64,000 nucleotides of DNA. Origin: Psychroflexus curvus (GTDB taxonomy: Bacteria > Bacteroidota > Bacteroidia > Flavobacteriales > Flavobacteriaceae). Numbering within the stretch: position 1 is the stretch's first letter; each line of letters begins with the position of its first letter. Both the position numbers and the translations under genes were made by a program. Of the stretch, positions 48,188-57,073 are shown piece after piece. The notes below the pieces were generated by a model. That model had not been told where the DNA came from. It did no database searches and saw nothing but the letters and a program-made list of their open reading frames with translations. The stretch lies in the NCBI RefSeq assembly GCF_020164585.1, contig NZ_JAIQZF010000001.1, forward strand, positions 124,001-188,000. The letters run 5' to 3'.

Positions 48188-49363
48188 TTAAGCTGATTTT
48201 ATTTCTCGATAAACTCTGCTGGTTTCAATGATTTGATGAATGTCGTTGTCGTTTACTTCTTTGCGCTGATCTGCAAAATTTAAGAAGTTAAGATACACTT
48301 CATCCAATTGTAGTTTAGTTAAATTATAACCCACATTCTTGGCTTTATAGGCCAGTGCGGCACGTCCGCTTCTGGCCGTAAGTACAATAGCCGATTCAGT
48401 TACGCCAACATCTGCTGGGTCAATAATTTCGTAGGTATCTCGTCTTTTGATGACCCCGTCCTGATGTATGCCAGAACTATGAGCAAAAGCGTTAGCTCCT
48501 ACTATAGCCTTATTGGGTTGAGGATAAATTCCCATGTGTTGAGAAATCAATTGACTGATAGCAAACAGATGTTTTGTGTTGATATTGGTGTCAAAATTCA
48601 GATAAGGATGTTGTTTCAAAATCATCACCACCTCCTCCAAGGCGGTATTTCCGGCACGTTCTCCGATACCGTTGATGGTACATTCTACTTGTCTGGCACC
48701 ATTGATTATGGCTTCAATAGAATTGGCAGTTGCCAGACCCAGGTCATTGTGGCAATGACAAGAAATAACAGCTTTATCTATACCTTTTACATTTTCTTTT
48801 AGGTACTTTATTTTAGCACCGTACTCTGAAGGTAGGCAATACCCTGTTGTATCAGGAATATTCAACACAGTTGCACCTGCTTTTATAGCAGTTTCACAAA
48901 CTTTAGCAAGATAGGCGTTGTCTGTTCGGCCAGCATCTTCAGCATAAAATTCCACATCTTCTACAAAGCTTTTGGCGTATTTCACTGCGTCATACGCTCG
49001 TTCAATAATTTCCTCTCTGTTGGATTTGAATTTATATTTTATGTGTGAGTCTGAGGTGCCTATTCCGGTATGTATTCTCGGTTTTTTGGCATAAGTCAAT
49101 GCTTCAGCAGCAATTTTGATGTCATTCTTTACAGCTCGACTTAATCCACAAACAGAGGCATTCTTAACAAGTTTTGAAATTTCAACAACAGATTCGAAAT
49201 CTCCCGGACTTGACATAGGAAATCCAGCTTCTATAACGTCAACACCCAGATCATCAAGTCTTTTTGCAATTATGAGCTTTTGCTCAGTATTGAGTTTACA
49301 GCCAGGAACTTGTTCTCCGTCTCTTAGTGAAGTGTCAAAAATTTCAACTTTTTGGTGTGACAT
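48188..49363 (-). CDS. leuA: 2-isopropylmalate synthase, short form
   Basis: A TIM-barrel acyltransferase of about 391 residues condensing acetyl-CoA with 2-oxoisovalerate. Motifs: [43 protein letters not shown] and [13 protein letters not shown]. The frame opens upstream at a TTG (49426), but ATG 49363 starts at the conserved N-terminus. E. coli LeuA has about 520 residues; the C-terminal LeuA allosteric domain is absent here, so leucine feedback must act otherwise, if at all. First gene of leuACDB, divergent from a conserved unknown gene across about 145 bp. Confidence 0.92.
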   Translation of the reverse strand: MSHQKVEIFDTSLRDGEQVPGCKLNTEQKLIIAKRLDDLGVDVIEAGFPMSSPGDFESVVEISKLVKNASVCGLSRAVKNDIKIAAEALTYAKKPRIHTGIGTSDSHIKYKFKSNREEIIERAYDAVKYAKSFVEDVEFYAEDAGRTDNAYLAKVCETAIKAGATVLNIPDTTGYCLPSEYGAKIKYLKENVKGIDKAVISCHCHNDLGLATANSIEAIINGARQVECTINGIGERAGNTALEEVVMILKQHPYLNFDTNINTKHLFAISQLISQHMGIYPQPNKAIVGANAFAHSSGIHQDGVIKRRDTYEIIDPADVGVTESAIVLTARSGRAALAYKAKNVGYNLTKLQLDEVYLNFLNFADQRKEVNDNDIHQIIETSRVYREIKSA

Positions 49364-49390
49364 AACAAATTTATTTATAAGTTTCAAATT

Positions 49391-49398
49391 CAAAACTA
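49391..49398 (-). promoter_or_regulatory. possible -7 box for leuACDB
   Basis: Read on the minus strand this is TAGTTTTG, matching TAnnTTTG, about 28 bp before the leuA ATG. No good -33 TTG was found at normal spacing. A second match (TAAATTTG) lies directly before the ATG and seems too close. Confidence 0.3.
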
Positions 49399-49508
49399 TA
49401 GACAGCTTAGGTGTTTGCATAATCAATTTTCCGAGATTTTACGATGTTCAATAGTTTTTAATTCAATTAAGTAACTAGAAATCAGTTGTATAAATAAATA
49501 ATTCATTG

Positions 49509-51053
49509 ATGATAAGAGATCAAAAAGACAACTTATTTTTGCTGATTAAGTCCTTAACTAAGTCAGAAAAACGTCAATTCAAGCTTTATGTAGGCAGAAT
49601 TGAAGGAAATGTAGATGCTAAATTTCTGAACTTGTTCAATTTTTTGGATAAAGCGTCAAAATATAATGAGAAAGAAATCCTAAGCACTGGCTTTGTTAAA
49701 AAACAACAATTGGCCAATGTCAAAGCTCACCTCTACAAGCAAATTTTAATCAGCTTAAAACTTAATCCATTACATCAAAACATCCGTTCTCAGGTTAAAG
49801 AACAAACTGAATTTGCTACTATTTTATACCATAAAGGACTTTACAAGCAAAGCCTGAAAATCCTGGATAAAGCCAAAGAATTAGCTTTTATTCACGAAGA
49901 AAAAAATCTTGTTTACGAAATTCTAGAATTAGAAAAGCTCATTGAGTCGCAATATATAACACGAAGTATTAAAACTCGTGCCGATGACCTCATCAAACAG
50001 TCAAACTCAGTAAGCGAACTCAATAGAATAGCAGGTGGGCTTTCCAATTTGTCACTTAAACTTTACAGCATCATATTAAAATCTGGTTATGTAAAAAGTG
50101 ATGAAGAGAAATCTGAAATTCTAAGTTATTTTAATGCCAATCTGCCAGAATTTGATTTCAAAGATTTAGGATTTAGAGAAAAGCTGTGGCTTTACAATTC
50201 TTATTTATGGTTAAGTTTTTTGGTTCAGGATTTTACTTCATGTTATAAATATTCAAAAAAATGGGTAGAATTATTTCAAGATTTTCCAAAAATGATTTCT
50301 CTCAATCCCGTTTGGTATCTTAAAGGGAACCAATATTTATTGGAGTCCTTGTTCTTTATTCAGGACCACAAAAGGTTTGAACTGGTAATGCAGGATTTGG
50401 AGGCGAATATTCAGGACAAATCTTTTCCAAAAGATGACAATATTGAGGGACTTGTGTTTTTATACCTGAATACCGATAAGTTGAACTTATGTTTTATGAA
50501 AGGGCTTTTTGATGACGGACTTGCTCTTGTGGATGGTATTTTGAAAGGTATCAAACGCTTCAAAAATAGAATCGATGAGCATCATGTCATGGTGTTTTAT
50601 TACAAAATAGCCAGTTTGTATTTTTGTGTAGGAAATAATAAGGAATGCATTCGGTTTTTAAATTATATCATCAACAACAAATCTTTAAGCATGCGAGAAG
50701 ATTTGATGTGTTTTTCAAGGATTTTAAGTCTTTTTGCTCACTATGATGCAGGTATGGATTATCATTTGGAAACCCAGTTGAGGAGTACATACAAGTTTCT
50801 GATGAAAATGAATGAGCTTAACGAAGTCCAAACGGAAATCATCACCTTTTTGAAACAATTACCAGACATCTATCCACACGATGTCAAAGAGGCTTTTGAA
50901 ACTGTGCTTATGAAGTTGAAAAAATATGAAAATGACCCTTATGAACGCAGGGCATTCTTATACCTGGATATCATTTCCTGGTTGGAAAGTAAAATTGCTA
51001 ACCTACCTGTAGATCAAATTATCCGAAACAAGTTTTTACAACGGAATGCCTAA
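49509..51053 (+). CDS. conserved helical (TPR-like) protein of unknown function
   Basis: A protein of about 514 residues, Lys- and Leu-rich, without signal peptide or membrane helix. It starts MIRDQKDNLFLLIKSLTKSEKRQF-like and continues with repeated amphipathic helices (YHKGLYKQSLKILDKAKELAF and CVGNNKECIRFLNYI) resembling tetratricopeptide repeats. I believe it is a Bacteroidota-specific family, but know no function. The first in-frame codon is a TTG at 49506; ATG 49509 follows directly and is preferred. Its 3' end overlaps the Lrp gene stop by 4 bp, converging on it. Confidence 0.75.
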   Translation: MIRDQKDNLFLLIKSLTKSEKRQFKLYVGRIEGNVDAKFLNLFNFLDKASKYNEKEILSTGFVKKQQLANVKAHLYKQILISLKLNPLHQNIRSQVKEQTEFATILYHKGLYKQSLKILDKAKELAFIHEEKNLVYEILELEKLIESQYITRSIKTRADDLIKQSNSVSELNRIAGGLSNLSLKLYSIILKSGYVKSDEEKSEILSYFNANLPEFDFKDLGFREKLWLYNSYLWLSFLVQDFTSCYKYSKKWVELFQDFPKMISLNPVWYLKGNQYLLESLFFIQDHKRFELVMQDLEANIQDKSFPKDDNIEGLVFLYLNTDKLNLCFMKGLFDDGLALVDGILKGIKRFKNRIDEHHVMVFYYKIASLYFCVGNNKECIRFLNYIINNKSLSMREDLMCFSRILSLFAHYDAGMDYHLETQLRSTYKFLMKMNELNEVQTEIITFLKQLPDIYPHDVKEAFETVLMKLKKYENDPYERRAFLYLDIISWLESKIANLPVDQIIRNKFLQRNA

Positions 51054-51496
51054 AATTCAATTTCTCTTGTAAAGGTTTGTTCCAGACAAATAAAGGTTTC
51101 CGTTCGTGCTACACCATCTATGGTTTGGATTTTATTACTTAAAACTTCCGTAAGATGCTTATTATCCCTGCAGACCACTTTGATCAGTAAGGAAAAATTA
51201 CCTGTTGTATAATTGCATTCCACAACTTCATCAATTTCAAGTAGGGCTTTACTTACCGTTCTGTAAATATTGGCTTTATTGAAATAGATTCCGATAAAAC
51301 TTTGGGTCTGATACCCCAGCTGGTAAGTATCGATTAAACTCTTGGATCCTGTAATGATTTTCTGGTCTTCAAGCTTTTTAAGCCGCAGGTGAACCGCTGT
51401 CGGGCTCATATTGCACTCACTTCCAAGTTGTTTCAAAGAGGCTTTGGCATCCTTACTTAAAATGTTTAAGATTTTCCTGTCAGTTTGGTCTATCAT
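51050..51496 (-). CDS. Lrp/AsnC-family transcriptional regulator
   Basis: A 148-residue regulator. An N-terminal helix-turn-helix (SLKQLGSECNMSPTAVHLRLKKLED, about residues 19-43) is followed by the RAM ligand-binding domain (FIGIYFNKANIYRTV, EVVECNYTTGNFSLLIKVVC, TIDGVARTETFICLE). It is divergent from asnB across 118 bp, the layout expected for an AsnC-like regulator of asparagine synthesis, possibly autoregulated. Direct control of asnB is inferred. Confidence 0.92.
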   Translation of the reverse strand: MIDQTDRKILNILSKDAKASLKQLGSECNMSPTAVHLRLKKLEDQKIITGSKSLIDTYQLGYQTQSFIGIYFNKANIYRTVSKALLEIDEVVECNYTTGNFSLLIKVVCRDNKHLTEVLSNKIQTIDGVARTETFICLEQTFTREIEF

Positions 51497-51564
51497 CTTT
51501 ATTATTTTTAGTAAATAGCTAATTTAAAACTTATTTTTAATATTTTGAGCTTAAGTATTGTTTT

Positions 51565-51578
51565 ATATTAAGTAATAT
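51565..51578. promoter_or_regulatory. possible regulator site between lrp-like gene and asnB
   Basis: ATATT-AAGT-AATAT is a symmetric 14-bp site in the divergent gap, 37 bp before the asnB ATG. Lrp/AsnC proteins bind AT-rich dyads, but such dyads also arise by chance in this AT-rich DNA. Confidence 0.25.
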
Positions 51579-51614
51579 GCCTTATTTGCTTCATATAATT
51601 AAAATCATAGTATC

Positions 51615-53189
51615 ATGTGTGGAATATTTGTAGCCATCGAAAGTGCAAAGTCAAGTCAGTTTTTAATTGATGAGTTCATGAAAATCAAACATCGTGGACC
51701 AGATGCCTCAGACTTTAAAAGTATTAAGGAAAACACCTATTTTGGTTTTCATCGTTTAGCCATTAATGGTTTAACACCAAAGGGTAATCAGCCTATGTAT
51801 AAAAATGGAGTCTGGTTGGTGGCTAATGCAGAAATATTCAACTATCAGGAACTTGCAGCAAAATACGACATCACTTTGGAAACGGGTTCTGACTGTGAAA
51901 TCCTTATCGATTTGTATAATTTAATAGGAGAAAAGCAAATGCTTCAGGAGATAGATGGTGAGTTTGCTTTTGTTCTTTATGATGAAGCTAAAGATTTATA
52001 CATCGCCGCCAGAGACCATCTTGGAGTCAGAGGCATGTATATGGGGTATGAAGACTCCGAAATTTATTTTGCTTCAGAAAGTAAAGCTATTGCTTTTACC
52101 AAACACCTTAATCAATTTCCTCCAGGACATCACTGGAACTCTTATACAGATCAAGTTGTTCCTTATTTTACTCACGATTACGAAACTACATCATATACAG
52201 AAGAAGAATATTGTCAAAAAATCAATACACTTCTTACTGAATCTGTAGAGAAGCGAATGATGAGTGAAAGACCTCTTGGATGCTTACTCAGTGGCGGATT
52301 GGACAGTAGTCTGGTCGCAGGAATTTTGGCGAGAAAACTCAAAGAAAAAGGAAAACAACTGGAGACCTTTTCGATTGGTATGGAAGGAAGTCCAGACATT
52401 ACAGCCGCTCAGAAAGTTGCAGACCATATTGGCAGCAAGCACCACAGCATCGTATGCACAGAACAGGATTTCCTGGATGAACTGGAACATACGGTTTATA
52501 TGTTGGGAAGCTTCGACGTGACGACGATAAGAGCTTCGGTTGGACATCAACTGGTTGCTAAATACGTGAGAGATCATTCAGACGTGAAAGTTCTATTTTC
52601 TGGAGAAACAGCAGATGAATTTGGTTCTTACCTATATTTTCAAAATGCACCAGATTCTGACAGCTTTCAGCAAGAGTCTATAAGATTATTAAAAGATATT
52701 CAGTTTTTTGACATGAAACGAGGCGACAGATCGATTTCCAATGCAGGTTTGGAAGCCAGAGTTCCTTTTGCCGATAAAGCTTTTGTGAAATTCTTTATGT
52801 CAATTCCTCCGGAACTGAGAATGTTTTCAGATCAAAAAATCGAAAAATACCTGATCAGAAAAGCTTTTGAAGGGGAAGATTTGATTCCAAGTGAAGTTTT
52901 ATGGAGACGTAAAAACGGATTTTCGGATAGTGTGAGCAGCAAGCAGAAGTCGTGGAGCCAGGTCATTAAAGACTACATCGAAACCTTGGTGACCGATGAA
53001 GCGTTTCAATCTGAAAAGTTCAAATACTCCCCGGAGCCACCTTCCAAAGAAGCTTTCTTTTACTTAAAGACCTTTGAAAAGACATACGGTTCCCATTTCC
53101 AATTGACGCCTTACCAGTGGTTGCCAAAATGGTGTGGAGACGTCAAAGATCCTTCTGCCAGAGTTTTAGAAATTTATCAGGCCGATTAA
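51615..53189 (+). CDS. asnB: asparagine synthase, glutamine-hydrolysing
   Basis: A 524-residue enzyme making asparagine from aspartate and glutamine. The mature N-terminus MCGIFVAI gives the glutaminase nucleophile Cys2; KHRGPDASDF and RLAINGL follow. The synthetase half has the PP-loop LLSGGLDSSLVAG near residue 226 and VLFSGETADEFGSYLYF. E. coli AsnB has 554 residues, so length is normal. A good hairpin terminator follows. Confidence 0.95.
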   Translation: MCGIFVAIESAKSSQFLIDEFMKIKHRGPDASDFKSIKENTYFGFHRLAINGLTPKGNQPMYKNGVWLVANAEIFNYQELAAKYDITLETGSDCEILIDLYNLIGEKQMLQEIDGEFAFVLYDEAKDLYIAARDHLGVRGMYMGYEDSEIYFASESKAIAFTKHLNQFPPGHHWNSYTDQVVPYFTHDYETTSYTEEEYCQKINTLLTESVEKRMMSERPLGCLLSGGLDSSLVAGILARKLKEKGKQLETFSIGMEGSPDITAAQKVADHIGSKHHSIVCTEQDFLDELEHTVYMLGSFDVTTIRASVGHQLVAKYVRDHSDVKVLFSGETADEFGSYLYFQNAPDSDSFQQESIRLLKDIQFFDMKRGDRSISNAGLEARVPFADKAFVKFFMSIPPELRMFSDQKIEKYLIRKAFEGEDLIPSEVLWRRKNGFSDSVSSKQKSWSQVIKDYIETLVTDEAFQSEKFKYSPEPPSKEAFFYLKTFEKTYGSHFQLTPYQWLPKWCGDVKDPSARVLEIYQAD

Positions 53190-53211
53190 TTAGCTGAATT
53201 TGAATTCTTGA

Positions 53212-53244
53212 AAACTGCCTGTCTTTCGACGGGCAGTTTTTTTA
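53212..53244 (+). terminator. intrinsic terminator after asnB
   Basis: AAAACTGCC (53212-53220) with TGTC pairs with GACG and GGGCAGTTTT (53232-53241) around a TTTC loop, then T residues. One G-T wobble. The A run before it could also serve the convergent flavoprotein gene on the minus strand. Confidence 0.88.
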
Positions 53245-53265
53245 TGATGATGTACGAGCCGGGGT

Positions 53266-54837
53266 TTAAGACAAAAGCTTTGCAACCGCTTCGGCGCAGC
53301 GCTCCCCATCGATGGCTGCAGAAACAATTCCCCCGGCATAACCAGCGCCTTCACCGCAGGGAAATAAACCTTTAAGCTCGGGATGTTCCAGGCTTTCTAC
53401 ATCTCTCGGAATTCTTACAGGAGAAGAGGTTCGAGACTCTGGAGCAAGGATAACGGCATCGGGATGATTAAAGCCTTTCATTTTTTGGGTGAATTTTTCA
53501 AAACCTTCACGAAGCCTTTTGGTCATCGCCCTAGGGAAAATCAAGTCCATTTCTACTGAAGTTGTTCCTGGCTGATACGAATTTTTGGGAATGGAAGTTG
53601 ACTTACGTTTGGAAATGAAATCCTGAAGTCGTTGCGCAGGAACTCTTTGCGTTTCCCCAGCGAGTTGCCAGCATTTTTTTTCGATAGCTTCCTGAAACTT
53701 CAAGCCCTTTAAGGCTCCGTAACTTTCAAAATCGGCCAATTCCTCATCATCGATGGTCACGACAATGCCTGAATTGGCGTAGGGGTTGTTCCGTTTGGAA
53801 GGCGACCAGCCATTGGTCACCACTTCTCCGGGCGTTGTCGCGCAGGGAGCTATAATTCCACCTGGACACATGCAAAAGGAATACACACCTTTGTTATCCA
53901 CTTGTTCCACAAGACTGTAAGCCGATGGCGGTAAATAGTCGCCGCGTTCAGGAGTCTTGTACTGTATTTCATCGATTAGGGACTGGGGATGCTCCACGCG
54001 AACGCCCATAGCAAACGTTTTAAACTCAATCTGAATTTTTTTCTCATGCAATAAATAAAAAATATCTCTTGCGGAATGTCCGGTGGCCAGAATACAGGCT
54101 TCAGCATAGATTTCTTTATCACCATTGACTTCAATACCAATGAGTTGATTTTCCTTACTTATGAAATCTGTGAGTTTGGTTTCAAAATGCAGTTCTCCTC
54201 CAAAGTCCAGGATGGTTTCCCTCATCTTGGTAATGATATCTGGTAGTTTATTGGTACCAATATGTGGATGTGCATCTACCAGTATATCTTCACTTGCTCC
54301 GTGTTCAACAAAAGTGTGAAGTATCTTTTTGATGGTCTTTTTGTTGCCAGAACGAGTGTAAAGCTTTCCATCAGAATAGGTGCCGGCACCGCCTTCGCCA
54401 AAACAGTAATTGGATTCTGAGTTGACCAGATGCTCTTTGTTGATTTTGGCCAAATCCCGTCGTCTGGCTCTTACGTCTTTGCCGCGTTCGATCACAATAG
54501 GTTTGAGGCCTTGTTCGAGGAGTTTCAGCGCTGCAAAAAGCCCGGCAGGACCACTGCCTATAACGAGGACCCTTGGGTTGTCTTCGTTGACGTTCTGGTA
54601 TTTTTTCTCTTCAAATTCTGGCCAGTTGACGGATTCATCCTTCAGGAAATAGGCGATTCTCAGCTGATATTTAATTTGTCTTGCCCGGGCATCGATAGAC
54701 CGCTTCACAATTTTAAATTCTGAAAGTTCTTTTGTTGAAATAGCTATGTGTTTGGCTAGAGCTAGTTTTAAATCCTCAGGTTGATGGGCAACTTCAGGAT
54801 TAACTCGTATATCTGTATAATGGGGTTGAGCGGACAT
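53266..54837 (-). CDS. COG2509-type FAD-dependent dehydrogenase
   Basis: A 523-residue flavoprotein. After an N-terminal ferredoxin-like domain of about 85 residues the FAD site reads RVLVIGSGPAGLFAALKLLEQG. CFGEGGAGTYSDGKLYTR and CMCPGGIIAPCATTPGEVVTNG are family signatures, and the end GLFPCGEGAGYAGGIVSAAIDG closes the FAD site. The family is widespread; the substrate is unknown to me. It has its own promoter-like box and stands alone between two convergent or tandem neighbours. Confidence 0.88.
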   Translation of the reverse strand: MSAQPHYTDIRVNPEVAHQPEDLKLALAKHIAISTKELSEFKIVKRSIDARARQIKYQLRIAYFLKDESVNWPEFEEKKYQNVNEDNPRVLVIGSGPAGLFAALKLLEQGLKPIVIERGKDVRARRRDLAKINKEHLVNSESNYCFGEGGAGTYSDGKLYTRSGNKKTIKKILHTFVEHGASEDILVDAHPHIGTNKLPDIITKMRETILDFGGELHFETKLTDFISKENQLIGIEVNGDKEIYAEACILATGHSARDIFYLLHEKKIQIEFKTFAMGVRVEHPQSLIDEIQYKTPERGDYLPPSAYSLVEQVDNKGVYSFCMCPGGIIAPCATTPGEVVTNGWSPSKRNNPYANSGIVVTIDDEELADFESYGALKGLKFQEAIEKKCWQLAGETQRVPAQRLQDFISKRKSTSIPKNSYQPGTTSVEMDLIFPRAMTKRLREGFEKFTQKMKGFNHPDAVILAPESRTSSPVRIPRDVESLEHPELKGLFPCGEGAGYAGGIVSAAIDGERCAEAVAKLLS

Positions 54838-54853
54838 AATTTAAAGTAAATAA

Positions 54854-54861
54854 CAAAGGTA
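54854..54861 (-). promoter_or_regulatory. -7 promoter box of the COG2509 gene
   Basis: On the minus strand TACCTTTG matches TAnnTTTG closely, about 17 bp before the ATG, giving a short leader. No clear -33 element was seen. Confidence 0.5.
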
Positions 54862-54901
54862 AGGAATATCCTAAGTTTGAAAGTGCTTATGAGTACTAAG
54901 A

Positions 54902-54932
54902 CACAAAAAAAAGCCTTCAACAAGAAGGCTTT
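54902..54932 (-). terminator. intrinsic terminator of the DJ-1/PfpI gene
   Basis: AAAGCCTTC (54910-54918) pairs with GAAGGCTTT (54924-54932) across a 5-nt loop. Read on the minus strand it is followed by a run of eight or nine T residues, 25 bp after the stop of the PfpI gene. Confidence 0.9.
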
Positions 54933-54956
54933 AGAGGACTAAAATTTGATTTGAAA

Positions 54957-55640
54957 TTATTGATTTAGCTGTTTGGCTAGTAAGTCAGCAACTTTTTCAG
55001 AGGAAGCTGGATTTTGACCGGTGATCAAATTACCATCTTTTACGGCGTAGGGATGCCAGTCCTGAATTTTAGTGTAAACTCCACCGTTTTTAATCAACAT
55101 ATCTTCCAGTAAAAACGGTACAACATTAGTCAATTGGACAGCATCTTCCTCTTGATTGGTGAAACCTGTTACTTTTTTACCTTCTACCAATGGTTTGCCA
55201 TCCGCGGTTTTAGGGTGTTTTAGGACTGCTGGAGCGTGACAAACAAATGCAATAGGCTTCTTATTGGCATTGAAATCTTCTATAAGTTTGATTGATGTTT
55301 TATCTTCTACAAGATCCCACAGCACGCCGTGGCCTCCCGGATAAAAAACAGCATCAAAATCAGATTCATGAACATCGCTTAGCTTATGTGTATTTGCCAA
55401 CAACGTCTGAGCTTCTTTATCCAGGTCAAAACGTTCGGTGGCTTTGGTTTGAGCATCTTCGGTTTCAGAATTTGGATCGATAGGTGGCTGACCACCTTTT
55501 GGAGATACTAAAGTGAGTTCAAAACCTGCATCTTTCAATTTGTAATAAGGAGCTGCAAATTCTTCAATCCAAAATCCTGTCTTATTTCCCGTGTCTCCAA
55601 GTTGATCGTTACTCGTGATGACAAAAAGTATTTTTTTCAT
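54957..55640 (-). CDS. DJ-1/PfpI-family protein (Hsp31-like)
   Basis: A protein of about 227 residues of the type 1 glutamine-amidotransferase-like fold. The nucleophile elbow AFVCHAPAVL has Cys134; Glu27 lies in TGFWIEEFAAPYYKL and the loop FYPGGHG at 99-105. These match the Hsp31-like branch, known as chaperones or glyoxalase III/deglycase-type enzymes acting on methylglyoxal. ATG 55640 gives the family N-terminus MKKILFVITSND; an ATG two codons earlier is also possible. Monocistronic, with its own terminator. Confidence 0.9.
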   Translation of the reverse strand: MKKILFVITSNDQLGDTGNKTGFWIEEFAAPYYKLKDAGFELTLVSPKGGQPPIDPNSETEDAQTKATERFDLDKEAQTLLANTHKLSDVHESDFDAVFYPGGHGVLWDLVEDKTSIKLIEDFNANKKPIAFVCHAPAVLKHPKTADGKPLVEGKKVTGFTNQEEDAVQLTNVVPFLLEDMLIKNGGVYTKIQDWHPYAVKDGNLITGQNPASSEKVADLLAKQLNQ

Positions 55641-55827
55641 GGTCATTATTTTTAAACAAATCTAAGGCTTTTGAGGCATCTCAAATTCGTTTTAAGTCAA
55701 GCTTAGTCTTAATAAATGTTAATCTAAATGTCAAAAAAATAAGAGCTTATAAATTAGTTTGTTATTTTTTAGAATTACCAGTTATTCTTCAGCTGGCTTC
55801 ATTATTTTTGAACTATAATTTTAAACC

Positions 55828-56289
55828 ATGACCAACAACGATGTTTTACGAAGACTCCGCTACACTTTTGAATATACCGATTCAAAAATGATGTCCTTTT
55901 TTAAACTGGCAGGGGTAGAGGTCACCAGAGCCGAGGTGAGCGACTGGTTAAAAAGCGATGAGGATGAGGCTTTTGTAGAGCTCGAAGATACCAAGTTAGC
56001 TGCTTTCCTGAATGGTCTAATCCTTGCTAACAGAGGAAAGCAAGATGGAAAAACTATAGAAAACGAAGCTTTCTTAAATAATAATGATGTTTTGAAAAAA
56101 CTCAAAATCGCTTATGAATTGAAATCTGAAGACATTATTGAGTTATTTCAACTGGCAGGAAAGAAGGTAAGTAAGCACGAATTAAGTTCCTTTATGCGTC
56201 GCCCCACACAACCTCAGTACAGAGAATTGATGGACCAGTATTTAAGAAATTTCCTTTACGGACTTCAATTGAAACAGAAATCGAAATAA
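55828..56289 (+). CDS. DUF1456 (YehS-like) protein
   Basis: A 153-residue protein made of two copies of one domain: NNDVLRRLRYTFEYTDSKM (residues 3-21) with FFKLAGVEVTRAEVSDWLK, and NNDVLKKLKIAYELKSEDI (about 88-106) with LFQLAGKKVSKHELSSFMRR. This duplication defines DUF1456, named from E. coli YehS. Function is not known. No partner gene; it converges with the DinB-like gene. Confidence 0.92.
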   Translation: MTNNDVLRRLRYTFEYTDSKMMSFFKLAGVEVTRAEVSDWLKSDEDEAFVELEDTKLAAFLNGLILANRGKQDGKTIENEAFLNNNDVLKKLKIAYELKSEDIIELFQLAGKKVSKHELSSFMRRPTQPQYRELMDQYLRNFLYGLQLKQKSK

Positions 56290-56335
56290 GTTCTTTTGAA
56301 TTTACCTTAGATAAAATTAAATTTTGAAGAATATT

Positions 56336-56842
56336 CTAGTTGTTTAAAGCACTTACTGTTACCATTAACTGACCACTATGCCGCTGACTATGTTCTGCGG
56401 CATGGAATAAAACACCAATCCATGTTGAGGGAAGTTTTTTTCTTCCAACCGGACGAAATTCGGTTAAATCTGCATCGTTTAAAGTTTCAAAATAGAGCAG
56501 GGCTTCATTGACTTTTGCATCCAGATTTATCAATAAAACCGCTAAAGTGACTTCATCATTAGCTTTTCCTTCCTTCTTTAAATATTTAAATTGAGTCTCA
56601 GAAAGTTGTTTTTGTTGAGCATAAGTTAGCATCCTGTCAATCACACCAGTGATGTGCTGTAAATGAAAGCCAATACTCGCTCTACCAAAAGGAGTTTTCC
56701 AAAGTTTGTTTTCATCAAAATTATTAGTGTATCGATGAGCTTCTAGCTTGGTTTGCAAAAAGGCATGAGCTGCAGGTTGCAGTAATGCAGGAATACCTTC
56801 AACAGGTCCTCTAAGCCAATGTTCTGCTGCTGAATTAGCCAT
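56336..56842 (-). CDS. DinB-like four-helix metalloprotein
   Basis: A 168-residue DinB/YfiT-like protein. The metal-binding histidines should be those in [15 protein letters not shown] and in [15 protein letters not shown] near the C-terminus. Members include thiol-dependent transferases and many of unknown role. Its start overlaps the VF530-like gene by 8 bp, so the two are co-translated, downstream of the DEAD-box helicase. Confidence 0.85.
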   Translation of the reverse strand: MANSAAEHWLRGPVEGIPALLQPAAHAFLQTKLEAHRYTNNFDENKLWKTPFGRASIGFHLQHITGVIDRMLTYAQQKQLSETQFKYLKKEGKANDEVTLAVLLINLDAKVNEALLYFETLNDADLTEFRPVGRKKLPSTWIGVLFHAAEHSQRHSGQLMVTVSALNN

Positions 56843-57062
56843 TAATTTCTCTTTGAAATCTGATATACAACTGTTCCACTTTAGTTCTGGCCCAGGGTGT
56901 TTTTCGCAAAAATTTTAAGCTTGATTTTATGGATGGATTTTCTTTGAAGCAACGGATATTAATTCGTTCTCCAAGGCCTTTCCATCCATAAAAAGCTTCA
57001 AGATCCACCAGGATTTGCTCCAAAGTGATGCCGTGTAAGGGGTTATTCTTTTGTGTTTCCAC
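56835..57062 (-). CDS. VF530-family (DUF2132) small DNA-binding protein
   Basis: A 75-residue protein with [47 protein letters not shown] and VEQLYI, which define the VF530/DUF2132 family, named from a Vibrio fischeri protein with a DNA-binding fold. It lies 11 bp after the DEAD-box helicase and overlaps the DinB-like gene by 8 bp. A nucleic-acid role next to a helicase is plausible but unproven. Confidence 0.9.
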   Translation of the reverse strand: METQKNNPLHGITLEQILVDLEAFYGWKGLGERINIRCFKENPSIKSSLKFLRKTPWARTKVEQLYIRFQREING

Positions 57063-57073
57063 AGCCTTTGGGT

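Noticed and set aside
49364-49430. A leucine-rich leader peptide before leuA (frame with SIVLNLKLI)
   Set aside because: It is in frame with leuA without an intervening stop, so it cannot act as a separate leader; more likely untranslated upstream sequence.
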